Below are positions 47,797-56,847 of a stretch of DNA of 64,000 bases, piece by piece. Below the pieces are notes generated by a model. The model worked only from the letters and a program-made list of their open reading frames with translations. It did no database searches and was not told where the DNA came from. The stretch's first letter is position 1, and every line of letters starts with the position of its first letter. Source of the stretch: Martelella mediterranea (lineage in GTDB: Bacteria > Pseudomonadota > Alphaproteobacteria > Rhizobiales > Rhizobiaceae); NCBI GenBank assembly GCA_003001975.1, contig PVUG01000010.1, positions 26,978-90,977 on the forward strand, written 5' to 3'. The position numbers were made by a program, and so were the translations under genes.

Positions 47797-49086
47797 ATGT
47801 TGATCGAAACTGTTGACACCCTTGTTGTCGGAGCCGGACAAGCCGGGATCGCAATGAGCGAACACCTTGTCAAGGCCGGGGTGTCGCACGTGGTGCTTGA
47901 ACGTGCACGCATTGCCGAAGGCTGGCGCACCAGACGCTGGGATTCTCTGGTCGCCAACGGTCCGGCCTGGCATGATCGCTTCCCCGGAATGACGTTCAAG
48001 GCCGACCCTGATGCCTTTGTCCCCAAGGATGGCGTGGCACAATATCTTGAAGACTACGCCACCATGGTCGACGCGCCGATCCGCACGGGTGTTGATGTGA
48101 CCTCGGTTGAGCGCATTGCCGGACGTGCCGGTTTCCGGGTTGAAACATCCGAGGGGCTGATCGAAGCCCAGAATGTTGTCGTTGCCACCGGGGCGTTCCA
48201 GACGGCCGTCATTCCTCCGGTCATTCCGGCTGAAAGCGGGGTGAACCAGATTCATTCAAGCCAATACCGCAACCCCGCCGAGCTGCCGGAGGGGAGCATC
48301 CTCGTGGTTGGCGCAGGTTCGTCCGGTGTCCAGATCGCCGATGAGCTGAACCGTGCCGGTCGTGATGTGTACCTGTCCGTCGGTCCGCATGATCGCCCGC
48401 CACGCACCTATCGTGGTCGCGATTTCGTATGGTGGCTGGGGGTATTGGGGCTGTGGAACATGGAAAAGCCCACGCCCGGCACGGAACATGTTACCATCGC
48501 CGTGAGCGGTGCACGTGGCGGCGAGACCATTGATTTCCGCAACCTTGCCGAACAGGGAATCCTGCTGCTGGGCAGAACCGAATCCTGCGTCGATGGAGAG
48601 CTGACATTCGCATCCGACCTGAAGCTCAATATACAGCGCGGCGATGAAAACTACCTCAATCTTCTGCGCGCCGCCGACACCTTTGTCGAGAAAAACGGCC
48701 TTGATCTTCCCGAAGAACCGGAGGCCCATGTTCTGGAAGCTTTGCCGGATTGCGTGCAAAATCCGGTCTTGTCGCTGAACCTTACCGATGCCGGGATCAC
48801 GACGATTATCTGGGCGACCGGTTACGGCGTTGATTACACGTGGATGAAGGTTGACTGTTTCGATGAAAACGGCCGCCCCATCCATCAGCGCGGTGTCGGT
48901 CGTGAACCCGGTATTTTCTTTCTCGGCCTGCCCTGGCAGTCCCGTCGCGGCTCCAGCTTCATCTGGGGCGTGTGGCACGATGCCAAGCACATTGCCGACA
49001 GCATTGCCACCAAGGCCAAATATATGGAATACGATGCGCAGACCCGCGCCGCATCCACCGATAGCGGTGTGAAAATCCGCGCCTGA
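47797..49086 (+). CDS. flavin-containing monooxygenase (CzcO-like NAD(P)/FAD oxidoreductase)
   Basis: A protein of 429 residues. The FAD site is VVGAGQAGIA (residues 10-19) with a following acidic strand end (VVLERAR). The second nucleotide site is VVGAGSSGVQIA (170-181) for NADPH. An FMO-like ATGAFQ and the late IIWATGYGVDYTWM are present. Such enzymes hydroxylate or N-/S-oxidise soft substrates. It heads a plus-strand set with RidA and DUF1028 genes, a grouping seen in nitrogen-compound catabolism. The convergent ABC operon is the probable supplier of the substrate. Confidence 0.88.
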   Translation: MLIETVDTLVVGAGQAGIAMSEHLVKAGVSHVVLERARIAEGWRTRRWDSLVANGPAWHDRFPGMTFKADPDAFVPKDGVAQYLEDYATMVDAPIRTGVDVTSVERIAGRAGFRVETSEGLIEAQNVVVATGAFQTAVIPPVIPAESGVNQIHSSQYRNPAELPEGSILVVGAGSSGVQIADELNRAGRDVYLSVGPHDRPPRTYRGRDFVWWLGVLGLWNMEKPTPGTEHVTIAVSGARGGETIDFRNLAEQGILLLGRTESCVDGELTFASDLKLNIQRGDENYLNLLRAADTFVEKNGLDLPEEPEAHVLEALPDCVQNPVLSLNLTDAGITTIIWATGYGVDYTWMKVDCFDENGRPIHQRGVGREPGIFFLGLPWQSRRGSSFIWGVWHDAKHIADSIATKAKYMEYDAQTRAASTDSGVKIRA

Positions 49087-49250
49087 CCCATCCTTCATTG
49101 GAGCGCCGTGCGTCTTTTTGGGCGCACAGGGACGCTCTGACTTATTGAACCTGCGCATCGTTCTTTCCGGAAATCGATTCCGATCTTTGAACCGATGCGC
49201 TGACGGGCAACCTGCCGGGGGTCCGTTCCAATCATCTGCCGGAGAACATG
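49087..49250. other. intergenic leader of the RidA gene
   Basis: No gene or clear hairpin. GGAG at 49241-49244 is six bases before the ATG at 49251, which decides that start over the ATG at 49248. Confidence 0.5.
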
Positions 49251-49688
49251 ATGGCGCATATTCGCATTCGCAAATTCAATACCCGCGACACCTACCCCGA
49301 ACAGAACCTTGACAATGACCTTTGCCAGGCTGTTGTCGCCGAGGGGAAAATGGTCTTTCTGCGCGGCCAGTGCCCGCAAAATCTCGATGACGCAAAGAAC
49401 ATCGGAAGCCACGACCCGGTTGAGCAAACCCACAAGGTCATGCAAAACATCAGGCAATTGATGGAAGAGGCGGGCGGCACGATGGAACATGTCTGCCGCG
49501 TGCAGGTCTTCCTTACGGATGTGCGCAACCGCGAAGCGGTCTATCGGACGATGGGTGAATATATTAAGGGTGTGCATCCGGTTTCCACCGGGCTGGTGAT
49601 CACCGCGCTTGCCAGACCCGACTGGCTGGTCGAAATCGAGGCAACCGCCGTCATCCCGGCAGATTTTACGCCTGCGACGAAGGCCTGA
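49251..49688 (+). CDS. RidA (YjgF) family protein
   Basis: A protein of 145 residues. KMVFLRGQCPQNLDDAKNIG, then VEQTHKVMQNIRQLMEEAGG and the catalytic-type CRVQVFLTDVRNREAVYRTM show the RidA trimer fold, with the late PDWLVEIEATAVIP. RidA proteins hydrolyse reactive enamine/imine intermediates. Several subfamilies act in specific catabolic pathways, and this one ends only 3 bp before the DUF1028 start (TGATCGATG), so the pair is a functional unit together with the monooxygenase. Confidence 0.9.
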   Translation: MAHIRIRKFNTRDTYPEQNLDNDLCQAVVAEGKMVFLRGQCPQNLDDAKNIGSHDPVEQTHKVMQNIRQLMEEAGGTMEHVCRVQVFLTDVRNREAVYRTMGEYIKGVHPVSTGLVITALARPDWLVEIEATAVIPADFTPATKA

Positions 49689-49691
49689 TCG

Positions 49692-50366
49692 ATGACTTTC
49701 TCCATCGTTGCCCGCTGTGAAACGACAGGCATGTTCGGTGTTGCCATTTCCTCTTCCTCCCCGGCCGTCGCGGCACGCTGCGCCTATGCCCGTGCAGGCG
49801 TGGGAGCCGTCAGCTCACAAAACGTCACGGATCCGACGCTCGGTCCCATGACGCTTGATCTAATGCAGAACGGTCTGTCGGCCCAAGAGGCTGTTGCCGC
49901 TGTGCAGGCACGGGCTCGGTTCATTGAGTACCGCCAGGTCCTGGCCGTTGACAGTCAGGGGCGTACCGCGATCCATTCCGGGCCAAATTCGCTGGGAATA
50001 TGGACTGAAGCCCACGGTAAAAATGCTGTTTCCGCCGGTAATCTTTTGGCCAACGAGCAGGTGCCGCAAGCCATCATCGATGGTTTCCAGGCAGCGAAGG
50101 GACATCTGGGCGACCGGCTGATCGCCGCCTTGCGAGCCGGTCTTGCGGCTGGTGGCGAGGCCGGGCCGGTCCATTCGGCGGGCATGTTGCTGGTTGACAA
50201 GGTCGCCTGGCCTGTCGCTGACCTGCGTTGTGACTGGACCGAGGATTGTCCCGTCGAAGCTGTTTCTGCAGCATGGAATGTCTATAGACCGCAGCTCGAT
50301 GCCTATGTTACACGGGCGCTCGATCCGCGCAGCGCTCCCTCTTACGGTGTGCCCGGCGATGAATGA
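49692..50366 (+). CDS. DUF1028 family protein
   Basis: A protein of 224 residues that begins MTFSIVARCETTGMFGVAIS, the typical start of DUF1028, with SSSPAVAARCAYARAGVGAV and GAVSSQNVTDPTLGPMTLDL following; NSLGIWTEAHGKNAVSAGNL is the second conserved block. The fold is Ntn-hydrolase-like, which suggests an amidase or deacylase activity, though none has been established here. It is cotranscribed with RidA. It is convergent with the nucleoside hydrolase gene (61 bp between stops). Confidence 0.9.
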   Translation: MTFSIVARCETTGMFGVAISSSSPAVAARCAYARAGVGAVSSQNVTDPTLGPMTLDLMQNGLSAQEAVAAVQARARFIEYRQVLAVDSQGRTAIHSGPNSLGIWTEAHGKNAVSAGNLLANEQVPQAIIDGFQAAKGHLGDRLIAALRAGLAAGGEAGPVHSAGMLLVDKVAWPVADLRCDWTEDCPVEAVSAAWNVYRPQLDAYVTRALDPRSAPSYGVPGDE

Positions 50367-50427
50367 GCGCCTTTGCCGGAAAACGGCAAAGGCCGTCTGA
50401 TGCCAGTCAGCCTGTGATGCAGCAGCA

Positions 50428-51357
50428 TCACAGGCGTCTTTCCAGTGCCTGCATTGAAGACAGGAACATTGCTTCGAATTTCCGCTGGTCAAGGCGCGTC
50501 AGGATCGTGGCATTGGGACTGCGGCCTGCAAGGTGACGCTCGGTCGTCGCGGCAACGGACTGACCGGCGATCTCTCCCGGCACACATGTGATGGCGACAT
50601 GCGCGGGAACGCTTTCGAAAAGCTGGGGTGCCATCAGCCAGGCGACAACGACTGAATCATGCAGGCACGGATCGCGATAGCCTTTCAATAGCTTGCCACA
50701 TAGACCTCTCATCGGCGCGTCATGACCGCTGAGCTGTGCCATGACCTGCGGCGAAATCACGGCCTGACGGGTTACATCGAGTCCGGCCATGGTGATGTCA
50801 ATACCGTTTTCGAAAACGATCCGGGCGGCTTGCGGGTCAACGTGAAAATTGAACTCTGCGGCAGGTGTTGTATTTCCCGGCACGAAGGCCGCACCGCCCA
50901 TCAATGTCAGCCCGTCGATGAGCGACGGAAGCTCTGGGTCAAGCAGCAGCGCCAGCGCAATATTCGTCAATGGACCGGTGGCGACAAGATGCAGACGTCC
51001 GCCAGCACTGTGGGCGGTGTCAATGATCGCCTGTGCGCCATGTCCGGCGGCGGGCGGGCGCGTGGCTGGTGGTAGCCCAATATCGCCCAGGCCATCCTTG
51101 CCATGGACCATCGAGATCTTGCCGCGCGGCGCGCCGATCGGTCGAAAAGCACCAGCATGAACTGGTATATCTCCCAGTCCGGCCAGATCCAGAACCCGCT
51201 GTGCATTTGCCACTGTCAGTTCCAGACCAACATTTCCCGCAGCGACGGTAACGGCACGCAGATCGAAAAGCTCTGGATGGGCCGCAAGCCAGAGGATCGC
51301 GAGAGCGTCATCCACCCCCGGATCGCAGTCGAGCAAAATGGGCCGTCGATCAGCCAT
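50428..51357 (-). CDS. inosine/uridine-preferring nucleoside hydrolase family protein
   Basis: A protein of 309 residues from the ATG at 51357; it overlaps the ABC ATPase end by 8 bp. The calcium-binding DCDPGVDDALAI (residues 9-20) is intact, as are LVATGPLTNIALALLLDPEL and the late HDSVVVAWLM with its catalytic-site His. The enzyme would cleave the N-glycosidic bond of a (deoxy)nucleoside or a similar ribosyl compound. It is the last gene of the minus-strand uptake and degradation operon. Confidence 0.92.
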   Translation of the reverse strand: MADRRPILLDCDPGVDDALAILWLAAHPELFDLRAVTVAAGNVGLELTVANAQRVLDLAGLGDIPVHAGAFRPIGAPRGKISMVHGKDGLGDIGLPPATRPPAAGHGAQAIIDTAHSAGGRLHLVATGPLTNIALALLLDPELPSLIDGLTLMGGAAFVPGNTTPAAEFNFHVDPQAARIVFENGIDITMAGLDVTRQAVISPQVMAQLSGHDAPMRGLCGKLLKGYRDPCLHDSVVVAWLMAPQLFESVPAHVAITCVPGEIAGQSVAATTERHLAGRSPNATILTRLDQRKFEAMFLSSMQALERRL

Positions 51358-52489
51358 GGGGACGGGTGTCCGGCACATAGCGCTGCGCTGTCGGTGCCCA
51401 GCCAAAGCGAATTGTTTCGCCGATCCCTGGATCGAAATTTGCCGGTGCGCGGGTCATGACTTCGCTGCCCTGTGCGTCGAGGATCACGCGCAGGTCGGAT
51501 CCGGTGAAAACGGTTTCGACCACCCGCCCTTCGAAAGCACCTTCGCCAAGGCGGATGTCTTCCGGACGGATGACCAGCGCACCGGTGCTGTCGTTGATCA
51601 GTCCCGTCTGTCCGTGAGCCACAGGTCCGAGCGCAGTCTGCAGGTGAGCACCTGCGACCTTGCCCGTCAGGATCGTCGATTGACCGATGAAATCGGCAAC
51701 AAACAGACTGGCAGGTTCGGCATAGATCTTTCGCGGCGTATCGATCTGAGCGATCTTGCCGTCCGACATCAGGCAGATGCGATCCGACAGCGCCAGAGCC
51801 TCCTCCTGATCGTGCGTGACAAAAATAATCGTTGCGCCTGTTTCGCGGTGGATACGCTTGATTTCGATCTGCATGACCTCGCGCAGCTTGGCATCCAGCG
51901 CACCCAGCGGTTCATCCATCAGGATGATCGACGGGTCGTAAACCAGGCAACGTGCCAGAGCGACACGCTGCTGCTGGCCACCCGAAAGCTGCGAGGGGAA
52001 GCGTTGATGCGCATGGCCGAGACCGACGGTTTCCAGAACCCTGTCAACCTTGGGTTCTATTTCACCGGCACTTATGCCTCTCATCTTCAGCGGGAAGGCG
52101 ACATTCTCTGCCACACTCATGTGCGGAAACAACGCGTAGTTCTGAAAGACCACACCAAGCCCGCGTTTGTTGACCGGGGCGAAGGTCTGGTCGATGCCGT
52201 CGATCATCACCTGGCCGTGGGATGGTTCGATCAGGCCCGCAATCAATTGCAGCAATGTCGTCTTGCCGGATCCTGATGGTCCGAGCAAGGTCAGCAATTC
52301 ACCCTCACGCACGTCGAGATCGACGTGCTCCAGAGCAACGGTGTGACCATAGATTTTTCCCAATCCGCGAACCTGAAGTTTCATTGCATTGGCAGAAGCG
52401 GCGATAGGCGAGGCGCTCGTTGGCATGAAGGCTGTTCCTGTTTGAGAGGCGACAGAAGTTTCGCCAGTGATAGCTTTGGTTGTAGGCAT
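51350..52489 (-). CDS. ABC importer ATPase (PotA/FbpC type)
   Basis: A protein of 379 residues, with AGGA before the ATG at 52489. After a 35-residue tail comes the ATPase: Walker A GPSGSGKTTLL, VFQNYALFPHMSV, signature LSGGQQQRVALARCL, Walker B IILMDEPLGALD and VTHDQEEALALSDR, then a TOBE domain (LVIRPEDIRLGE). This class powers uptake of polyamines, opines, iron or related solutes. It lies between the fused permease and the nucleoside hydrolase in one operon. The long Ser/Ala-rich N-terminal tail is unusual. Confidence 0.94.
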   Translation of the reverse strand: MPTTKAITGETSVASQTGTAFMPTSASPIAASANAMKLQVRGLGKIYGHTVALEHVDLDVREGELLTLLGPSGSGKTTLLQLIAGLIEPSHGQVMIDGIDQTFAPVNKRGLGVVFQNYALFPHMSVAENVAFPLKMRGISAGEIEPKVDRVLETVGLGHAHQRFPSQLSGGQQQRVALARCLVYDPSIILMDEPLGALDAKLREVMQIEIKRIHRETGATIIFVTHDQEEALALSDRICLMSDGKIAQIDTPRKIYAEPASLFVADFIGQSTILTGKVAGAHLQTALGPVAHGQTGLINDSTGALVIRPEDIRLGEGAFEGRVVETVFTGSDLRVILDAQGSEVMTRAPANFDPGIGETIRFGWAPTAQRYVPDTRPHG

Positions 52490-52510
52490 GGCTTTTCCTG
52501 TGGCCGGTTC

Positions 52511-54268
52511 TCAGCGAGGGCGACTTTTCTCGGCGATGACGAAGAGAATGGTAACGACGAAGATGACAAATACCGAAGCTGCGGCGAGCGTAGGCTGGAT
52601 TGACAGAAGGATGTCATCCCACATCTGCTTGGGCAGTGTCTGTTTGACGCCAGCTCCGACGAAGATCGCGATCGTCAGTTCCTCGAACGAGTGCAACACG
52701 CCAAAAAGAAAGCCTGCGACGACGCCGCCCCTGACCAGCGGCAGCAAAACCAGACGGATTTGCTGCCAGCGCGACGCCCCCATGGTTGCCGCCGCCTGCA
52801 GCAGCCGCCAGTCCATGGCGCGGAAGGTTGTGAGCAAAATAACGAAGACGATGGGCAGAGCCGTCAGAGTATGACCCAGTGCGATACCGACATTGGTGGC
52901 GATCAGCCCCATTTGGGCGAATACATAGAACAGTGCCACTGCAATTACGATGTTGGGCACGATCATTGGCAGCAGGAAGATCAGAAAGACCGCGCTACTC
53001 AGCTTGGAACGTGATCGTGCCATGCCATAAGCCGCAATTGCCGCGATGATCGTTGACATGAACCCGACGGCGACCGCGATTGCCGCCGAGCGAATGGTCG
53101 CGCCGGTCCATTGCGCAGATGTCAGATAAATCTCGAACCACTTGAACGAAAAGGATGTCGGCGGGAATTCGAGGAATGAGGCGGAGTTGAAGGCCATTGG
53201 TGGAAATGCGAGCACCGGCACGATCAGGACGAAAAGCACAATCCAGACAAAGATGGACAATGACCAGCGGCCCAGTCGGGCGGGAATGATGTGGGCAAAG
53301 ACATCTGTCAGCGTTGCCAGAGCAGAAATCAGCGCATTGCCAATCCTGGCCGACAGGCGCTGTCGATGCGTGTGGCTCTTTGCTTCCCCCGATACAGAGG
53401 ACATGCCGAATATGCGGTCATAAATGGCGATGGTCACGAGGGTCACGACCACCAGCAATGTTGCCAGCGCGCCGGCAAGGCGCATGTTGAACAGTTTCTG
53501 AACCTGCGTGATCAGCATCTGGCCGACCACGGTTTCACGCGGAGATCCGAGAAGCGCGGGCGTGATGAAAAAACCCAGCCCCATCACGAAGATCAGCAGG
53601 CCGGCGGCGGTAACGCCGGGCATCGATAGCGGCAGGAATATGCGCCAGAAGGCCTGGCCGCGGCTGGCCCCCATTGTCATGGCCGCCGGTTGCAGACGCC
53701 TGTCGATCGACAGCATTGTCGGCAACATGGTCAAGATGGCGATTGGCAGCATCGCATGGGCCATGCCGAAGACAACGGCCCCCCGCCCGTAAAGCACGTC
53801 CAGGCCGCCTTCCATACCCATTCCGTTCAGAATTTGTGCGACGATACCCTTGCGTGCCAGAAGAACGATCCATGCGAAATTCTTCAACAGCGGGCTGACC
53901 CAGAAAGGCAGCAGGACCAGCCACATGGCCATGCGCCGACGCCGTTCATTCATCCCCGCGAGCCAGACCGCGATCGGATAACCGGCCAGCACACAGACGG
54001 CGGTTACCTCAAGCGAGATAATGAACGTGTTGATCAGGGTCTTCACATAGACCCCGGCCGAAAACATGTTTCTGTAGACCGAGAGATCAAATGCACCCGT
54101 GCCCGGATCGCGGAAGGACAACAGGATCAGCGCGCCTGCAGGGACGATCAGCAGCAGCACGAGATAGACAATCCCCGGCAAGGATAGCCAGATTGTGTCC
54201 GGTCGGCTTATCCTGTGCTTCAAGGCGGAGGACACGGAAGATTGTGAGGTGGCGGCAGTATCGGTCAT
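52511..54268 (-). CDS. fused ABC permease (PotB-PotC type in one chain)
   Basis: A protein of 585 residues from the ATG at 54268. It contains two binding-protein-dependent permease domains in tandem, each with about six spans and an EAA-like loop: MGASRGQAFWRIFLPLSMPG in the first half and MGASRWQQIRLVLLPLVRGG in the second. Usually these are separate genes; the fused form is known in FbpB-like and some 2-aminoethylphosphonate or opine-type systems. A linker of about 50 polar residues near position 290 joins the halves. It would form the whole membrane channel by itself. Confidence 0.93.
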   Translation of the reverse strand: MTDTAATSQSSVSSALKHRISRPDTIWLSLPGIVYLVLLLIVPAGALILLSFRDPGTGAFDLSVYRNMFSAGVYVKTLINTFIISLEVTAVCVLAGYPIAVWLAGMNERRRRMAMWLVLLPFWVSPLLKNFAWIVLLARKGIVAQILNGMGMEGGLDVLYGRGAVVFGMAHAMLPIAILTMLPTMLSIDRRLQPAAMTMGASRGQAFWRIFLPLSMPGVTAAGLLIFVMGLGFFITPALLGSPRETVVGQMLITQVQKLFNMRLAGALATLLVVVTLVTIAIYDRIFGMSSVSGEAKSHTHRQRLSARIGNALISALATLTDVFAHIIPARLGRWSLSIFVWIVLFVLIVPVLAFPPMAFNSASFLEFPPTSFSFKWFEIYLTSAQWTGATIRSAAIAVAVGFMSTIIAAIAAYGMARSRSKLSSAVFLIFLLPMIVPNIVIAVALFYVFAQMGLIATNVGIALGHTLTALPIVFVILLTTFRAMDWRLLQAAATMGASRWQQIRLVLLPLVRGGVVAGFLFGVLHSFEELTIAIFVGAGVKQTLPKQMWDDILLSIQPTLAAASVFVIFVVTILFVIAEKSRPR

Positions 54269-54394
54269 CGGCGCTCGGCAGGTTCCACAGAAATTTGGCT
54301 TGTCCCCGAACGTAAGCAACGGGGATCTCGGCCTGGAAATTCAGTCAGGGATATTTGCGCATCCGGTCGGATGCACGGCGTCCTGAGGTCAGTC

Positions 54395-54428
54395 GCTTCC
54401 ACAGCCGAGGAGACTCCGCTGTGGAAGC
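54395..54428. terminator. stem-loop between binding protein and permease genes
   Basis: GCTTCCACAGC and GCTGTGGAAGC are perfect 11-bp arms around 12 bases. No T-run follows, so this is more likely an mRNA-stabilising or attenuating hairpin that lets the binding protein be made in excess, as in many ABC operons. Confidence 0.75.
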
Positions 54429-54454
54429 GCCAATACCATTGGCAATTGGAGAGG

Positions 54455-55537
54455 TCAGGCGAGAATCCACTGCTCAAAACGTTCGGTCAGCTGATCCTGA
54501 TGGTCTGCCCAATAATCTGCCCCCAGAAGAGCAAGACCGGAAATATGCTGCGGTGTCGTGGGCAGCACGGCGGCCTGCTCGGCAGAGATGTAATCATAGG
54601 CCTTCATATTGGTCGGGCCACAGGCAAGGAAATCCGTGTAGGCGGCCTGACGTTTTGCATCGAGGCACCATTCAATGAACTTGCGAGACAGGTCTGCCTT
54701 GGTGGTGTTGCCGGCAATGGTCCAGCCATCAATGTTGTAAAGGCCGCCGTTCCACATCAGCGCGACGGGGGCACCGGATGCAATTGCAGTCTGTGCCCGT
54801 GTCGACCAGGCCGAGGTCAGGTCAACCTCGCCATTCTGCATAACCTGAGTGTTCTGCGCACCGGAGGTCCACCAGAGGTCGATATGGTCCTTGATCTTGT
54901 CCAGGCTGGCGAAGGCGCGGTCGACATCCAGCGGATAAAGCTCGTCGAGGGGGACCCCGTCAGCCAGCAGTGCCATTTCCAGGGTCGTCACCGGGCTGCG
55001 CCAGAGACCGCGGCGCCCCTTGAATGCCTCGACGTTCCAGAAATCCGCCCAGCTTTTCGGACCGGTATCGCCGAAAGTGTCTGTCCGGTAGGCCATTGCC
55101 AGAGCGTAGATGGCGACACCGGTAAAATCGTTCTGGAACGTGTTGGGCGTGAAGTCGTCAGGGTTCGAAACCGAGATCTCGGTCGGCAGCATATACTGAT
55201 CGCCGAACTTGCGAAGACGCAAAACATGTTCCGGCGTCATCAGTGCGACGTCAAACAACTTGGTGTCTGTGTCTACGGCCATCTTGTACTGCGGGATCGG
55301 ATCCGGTTCGTTCGTTGATGTCTGAATCGTGACGCCGAACTCGTCGGCAAAACTGTCATAGAACGCCGCCTTGAAGCCCTCATAGAAGGTACCGCCCATA
55401 TCACGGACCATCAGGGTTTCACCGGCAAAGGCCTTGTTGCCCCTGAGCACGGCGGGTGCAGCCAGTGCAATACTCAAACCGGCCGTCGTCTTGAGAAATC
55501 CCCGGCGTGAGAAGGATGTTGTGATGCGCTGTTTCAT
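54455..55537 (-). CDS. periplasmic solute-binding protein (PotD/SBP type)
   Basis: A protein of 360 residues. The start SRRGFLKTTAGLSIALAAP is a twin-arginine export signal with cleavage after AFAG. GGTFYEGFKAAFYDSF and later AMAYRTDTFGDTGPKSWADF are characteristic of the polyamine/opine/spermidine-type binding family, and WSTRAQTAIASGAPVALMWN is the hinge region. It would bind the imported solute in the periplasm and deliver it to the fused permease. It lies upstream of the permease behind the hairpin. The substrate cannot be read from sequence. Confidence 0.92.
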   Translation of the reverse strand: MKQRITTSFSRRGFLKTTAGLSIALAAPAVLRGNKAFAGETLMVRDMGGTFYEGFKAAFYDSFADEFGVTIQTSTNEPDPIPQYKMAVDTDTKLFDVALMTPEHVLRLRKFGDQYMLPTEISVSNPDDFTPNTFQNDFTGVAIYALAMAYRTDTFGDTGPKSWADFWNVEAFKGRRGLWRSPVTTLEMALLADGVPLDELYPLDVDRAFASLDKIKDHIDLWWTSGAQNTQVMQNGEVDLTSAWSTRAQTAIASGAPVALMWNGGLYNIDGWTIAGNTTKADLSRKFIEWCLDAKRQAAYTDFLACGPTNMKAYDYISAEQAAVLPTTPQHISGLALLGADYWADHQDQLTERFEQWILA

Positions 55538-55665
55538 GTTCGTCCTCTTGTTCTGTCGCAGGCGTCTATCCGGGCGCCAATAGGGCGCGTTTCACATCAT
55601 TCTCCGGCTGGATTTTTTGATAAATTACATTTTTCCTCGTTCTTGCTTCGGCTTTACCTAAGCGA
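55538..55665. promoter_or_regulatory. possible promoter region of the ABC genes
   Basis: 128 bp between the deacylase stop and the binding-protein start. It contains an AT-rich stretch (near 55610-55635) that could hold a promoter for the ABC genes independent of the upstream glycosidase; no exact hexamers are claimed. Confidence 0.4.
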
Positions 55666-56847
55666 TCAAGACTTATTCAAAGAAGGTTCCGAAGCCGAGC
55701 CGCAAAAGAGCTCGATCGTCTGCCCCAGCATCGCGTTACACGCTTCCAGTTGCGATGCCTCGATAAATTCATCGGGTTGATGCCCCTGGGTCATATCGCC
55801 GGGCCCGCAGACGACCACGGGCACACCCAGTGCCTGCGAAAACAATCCCCCCTCGGTTCCGAAGCTCAGACGGCAGGTCTCGGTGCCATCTGGAAGGCAG
55901 CTTGCAAAGCGGCGTAGCGCAGGCAGTCGGGGATCAACGGCAAGACCTGGATAGGCCAGTGTTTCCTGCAGGACGATGCCGGTGCCTTCCAAACGCAGCG
56001 CTGCTTCGTTCGAGATTGCGTCAATGGACTGACGGATCCTTTTATCCAGACTTGTGCTGTCCTCAATCACCGGAAAGCGTGCCTCAAAGATCAGCGTTGC
56101 TGTGGAGGGAACGATATTGACCGCCGTTCCACCGTTCAGCACGCCGGAATGGACAGTTGCGTAGGGGACGGAATATCCCTCTTCACGCGCGCCATTTTCG
56201 ACCAGATCAGCCTGAATTTTTCGCAACGCCACAACAATGTCGGTCGCAAGATGCAATGCATTCAGCGCCAGAGGGGCTTCTGCAGAATGGCGGGCCAGTC
56301 CATGACAATCAGCACGATAGCCGATTTTGCCCTTGTGCCCCACGCCGATGCGCAGGCTGGTCGGTTCCCCGACGACAACGAAGTCGGGCCGTATACCTCT
56401 TCCCTTTATGAATGAGAGCATGTCGCCGACGCCGGCACAGCCAACCTCCTCGTCGTAGGACAGCGCAATCCACAAAGGTTTCGTCAATGTCTTCGTTTCA
56501 AGCGCTTCGGCCATCGCCAGAACACAGGCGACAAATCCTTTCATGTCCGTTGTGCCGCGGCCGTAAAGCCTCTCGTCGTCTCGGGTCAGCTCAAAGGGCG
56601 GGTGTGTCCAGCTCTGCCCGGCAACCGGCACAACATCGACATGGGCAGAAAGCATCAGCCCATCGTTTCCTTCCGGCCCGAGCCGTGCCAGCAATGATGC
56701 CTTTTTTCCGGTTGGGTCGGGGAAGGTTTTTACAACCGCTCCCCGCGCAACCAGCGCTTCCTGCACCGTCTCGATCAGCTCGAGATTGCTGTCTGAGCTG
56801 ATCGTGGGATATGCGATCAGACGCGACAACCATTCAATATGGGTCAC
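55666..56847 (-). CDS. M20 family deacylase (ArgE/DapE-like)
   Basis: A protein of 393 residues from the GTG at 56847, which overlaps the glycosidase stop (GTGA). Zinc-site motifs are present: MLSAHVDVVPVAGQSW, GRGTTDMKGFVACVL with its Asp, SYDEEVGCAG with the catalytic Glu-Glu, and a late GPGDMTQGHQPDEF with the last His. It is closest in type to acetylornithine deacetylase, hydrolysing an N-acyl bond. Here it is coupled to a GH3 glycosidase and an importer, so it likely acts on the transported compound rather than in arginine synthesis. Confidence 0.9.
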   Translation of the reverse strand: MTHIEWLSRLIAYPTISSDSNLELIETVQEALVARGAVVKTFPDPTGKKASLLARLGPEGNDGLMLSAHVDVVPVAGQSWTHPPFELTRDDERLYGRGTTDMKGFVACVLAMAEALETKTLTKPLWIALSYDEEVGCAGVGDMLSFIKGRGIRPDFVVVGEPTSLRIGVGHKGKIGYRADCHGLARHSAEAPLALNALHLATDIVVALRKIQADLVENGAREEGYSVPYATVHSGVLNGGTAVNIVPSTATLIFEARFPVIEDSTSLDKRIRQSIDAISNEAALRLEGTGIVLQETLAYPGLAVDPRLPALRRFASCLPDGTETCRLSFGTEGGLFSQALGVPVVVCGPGDMTQGHQPDEFIEASQLEACNAMLGQTIELFCGSASEPSLNKS

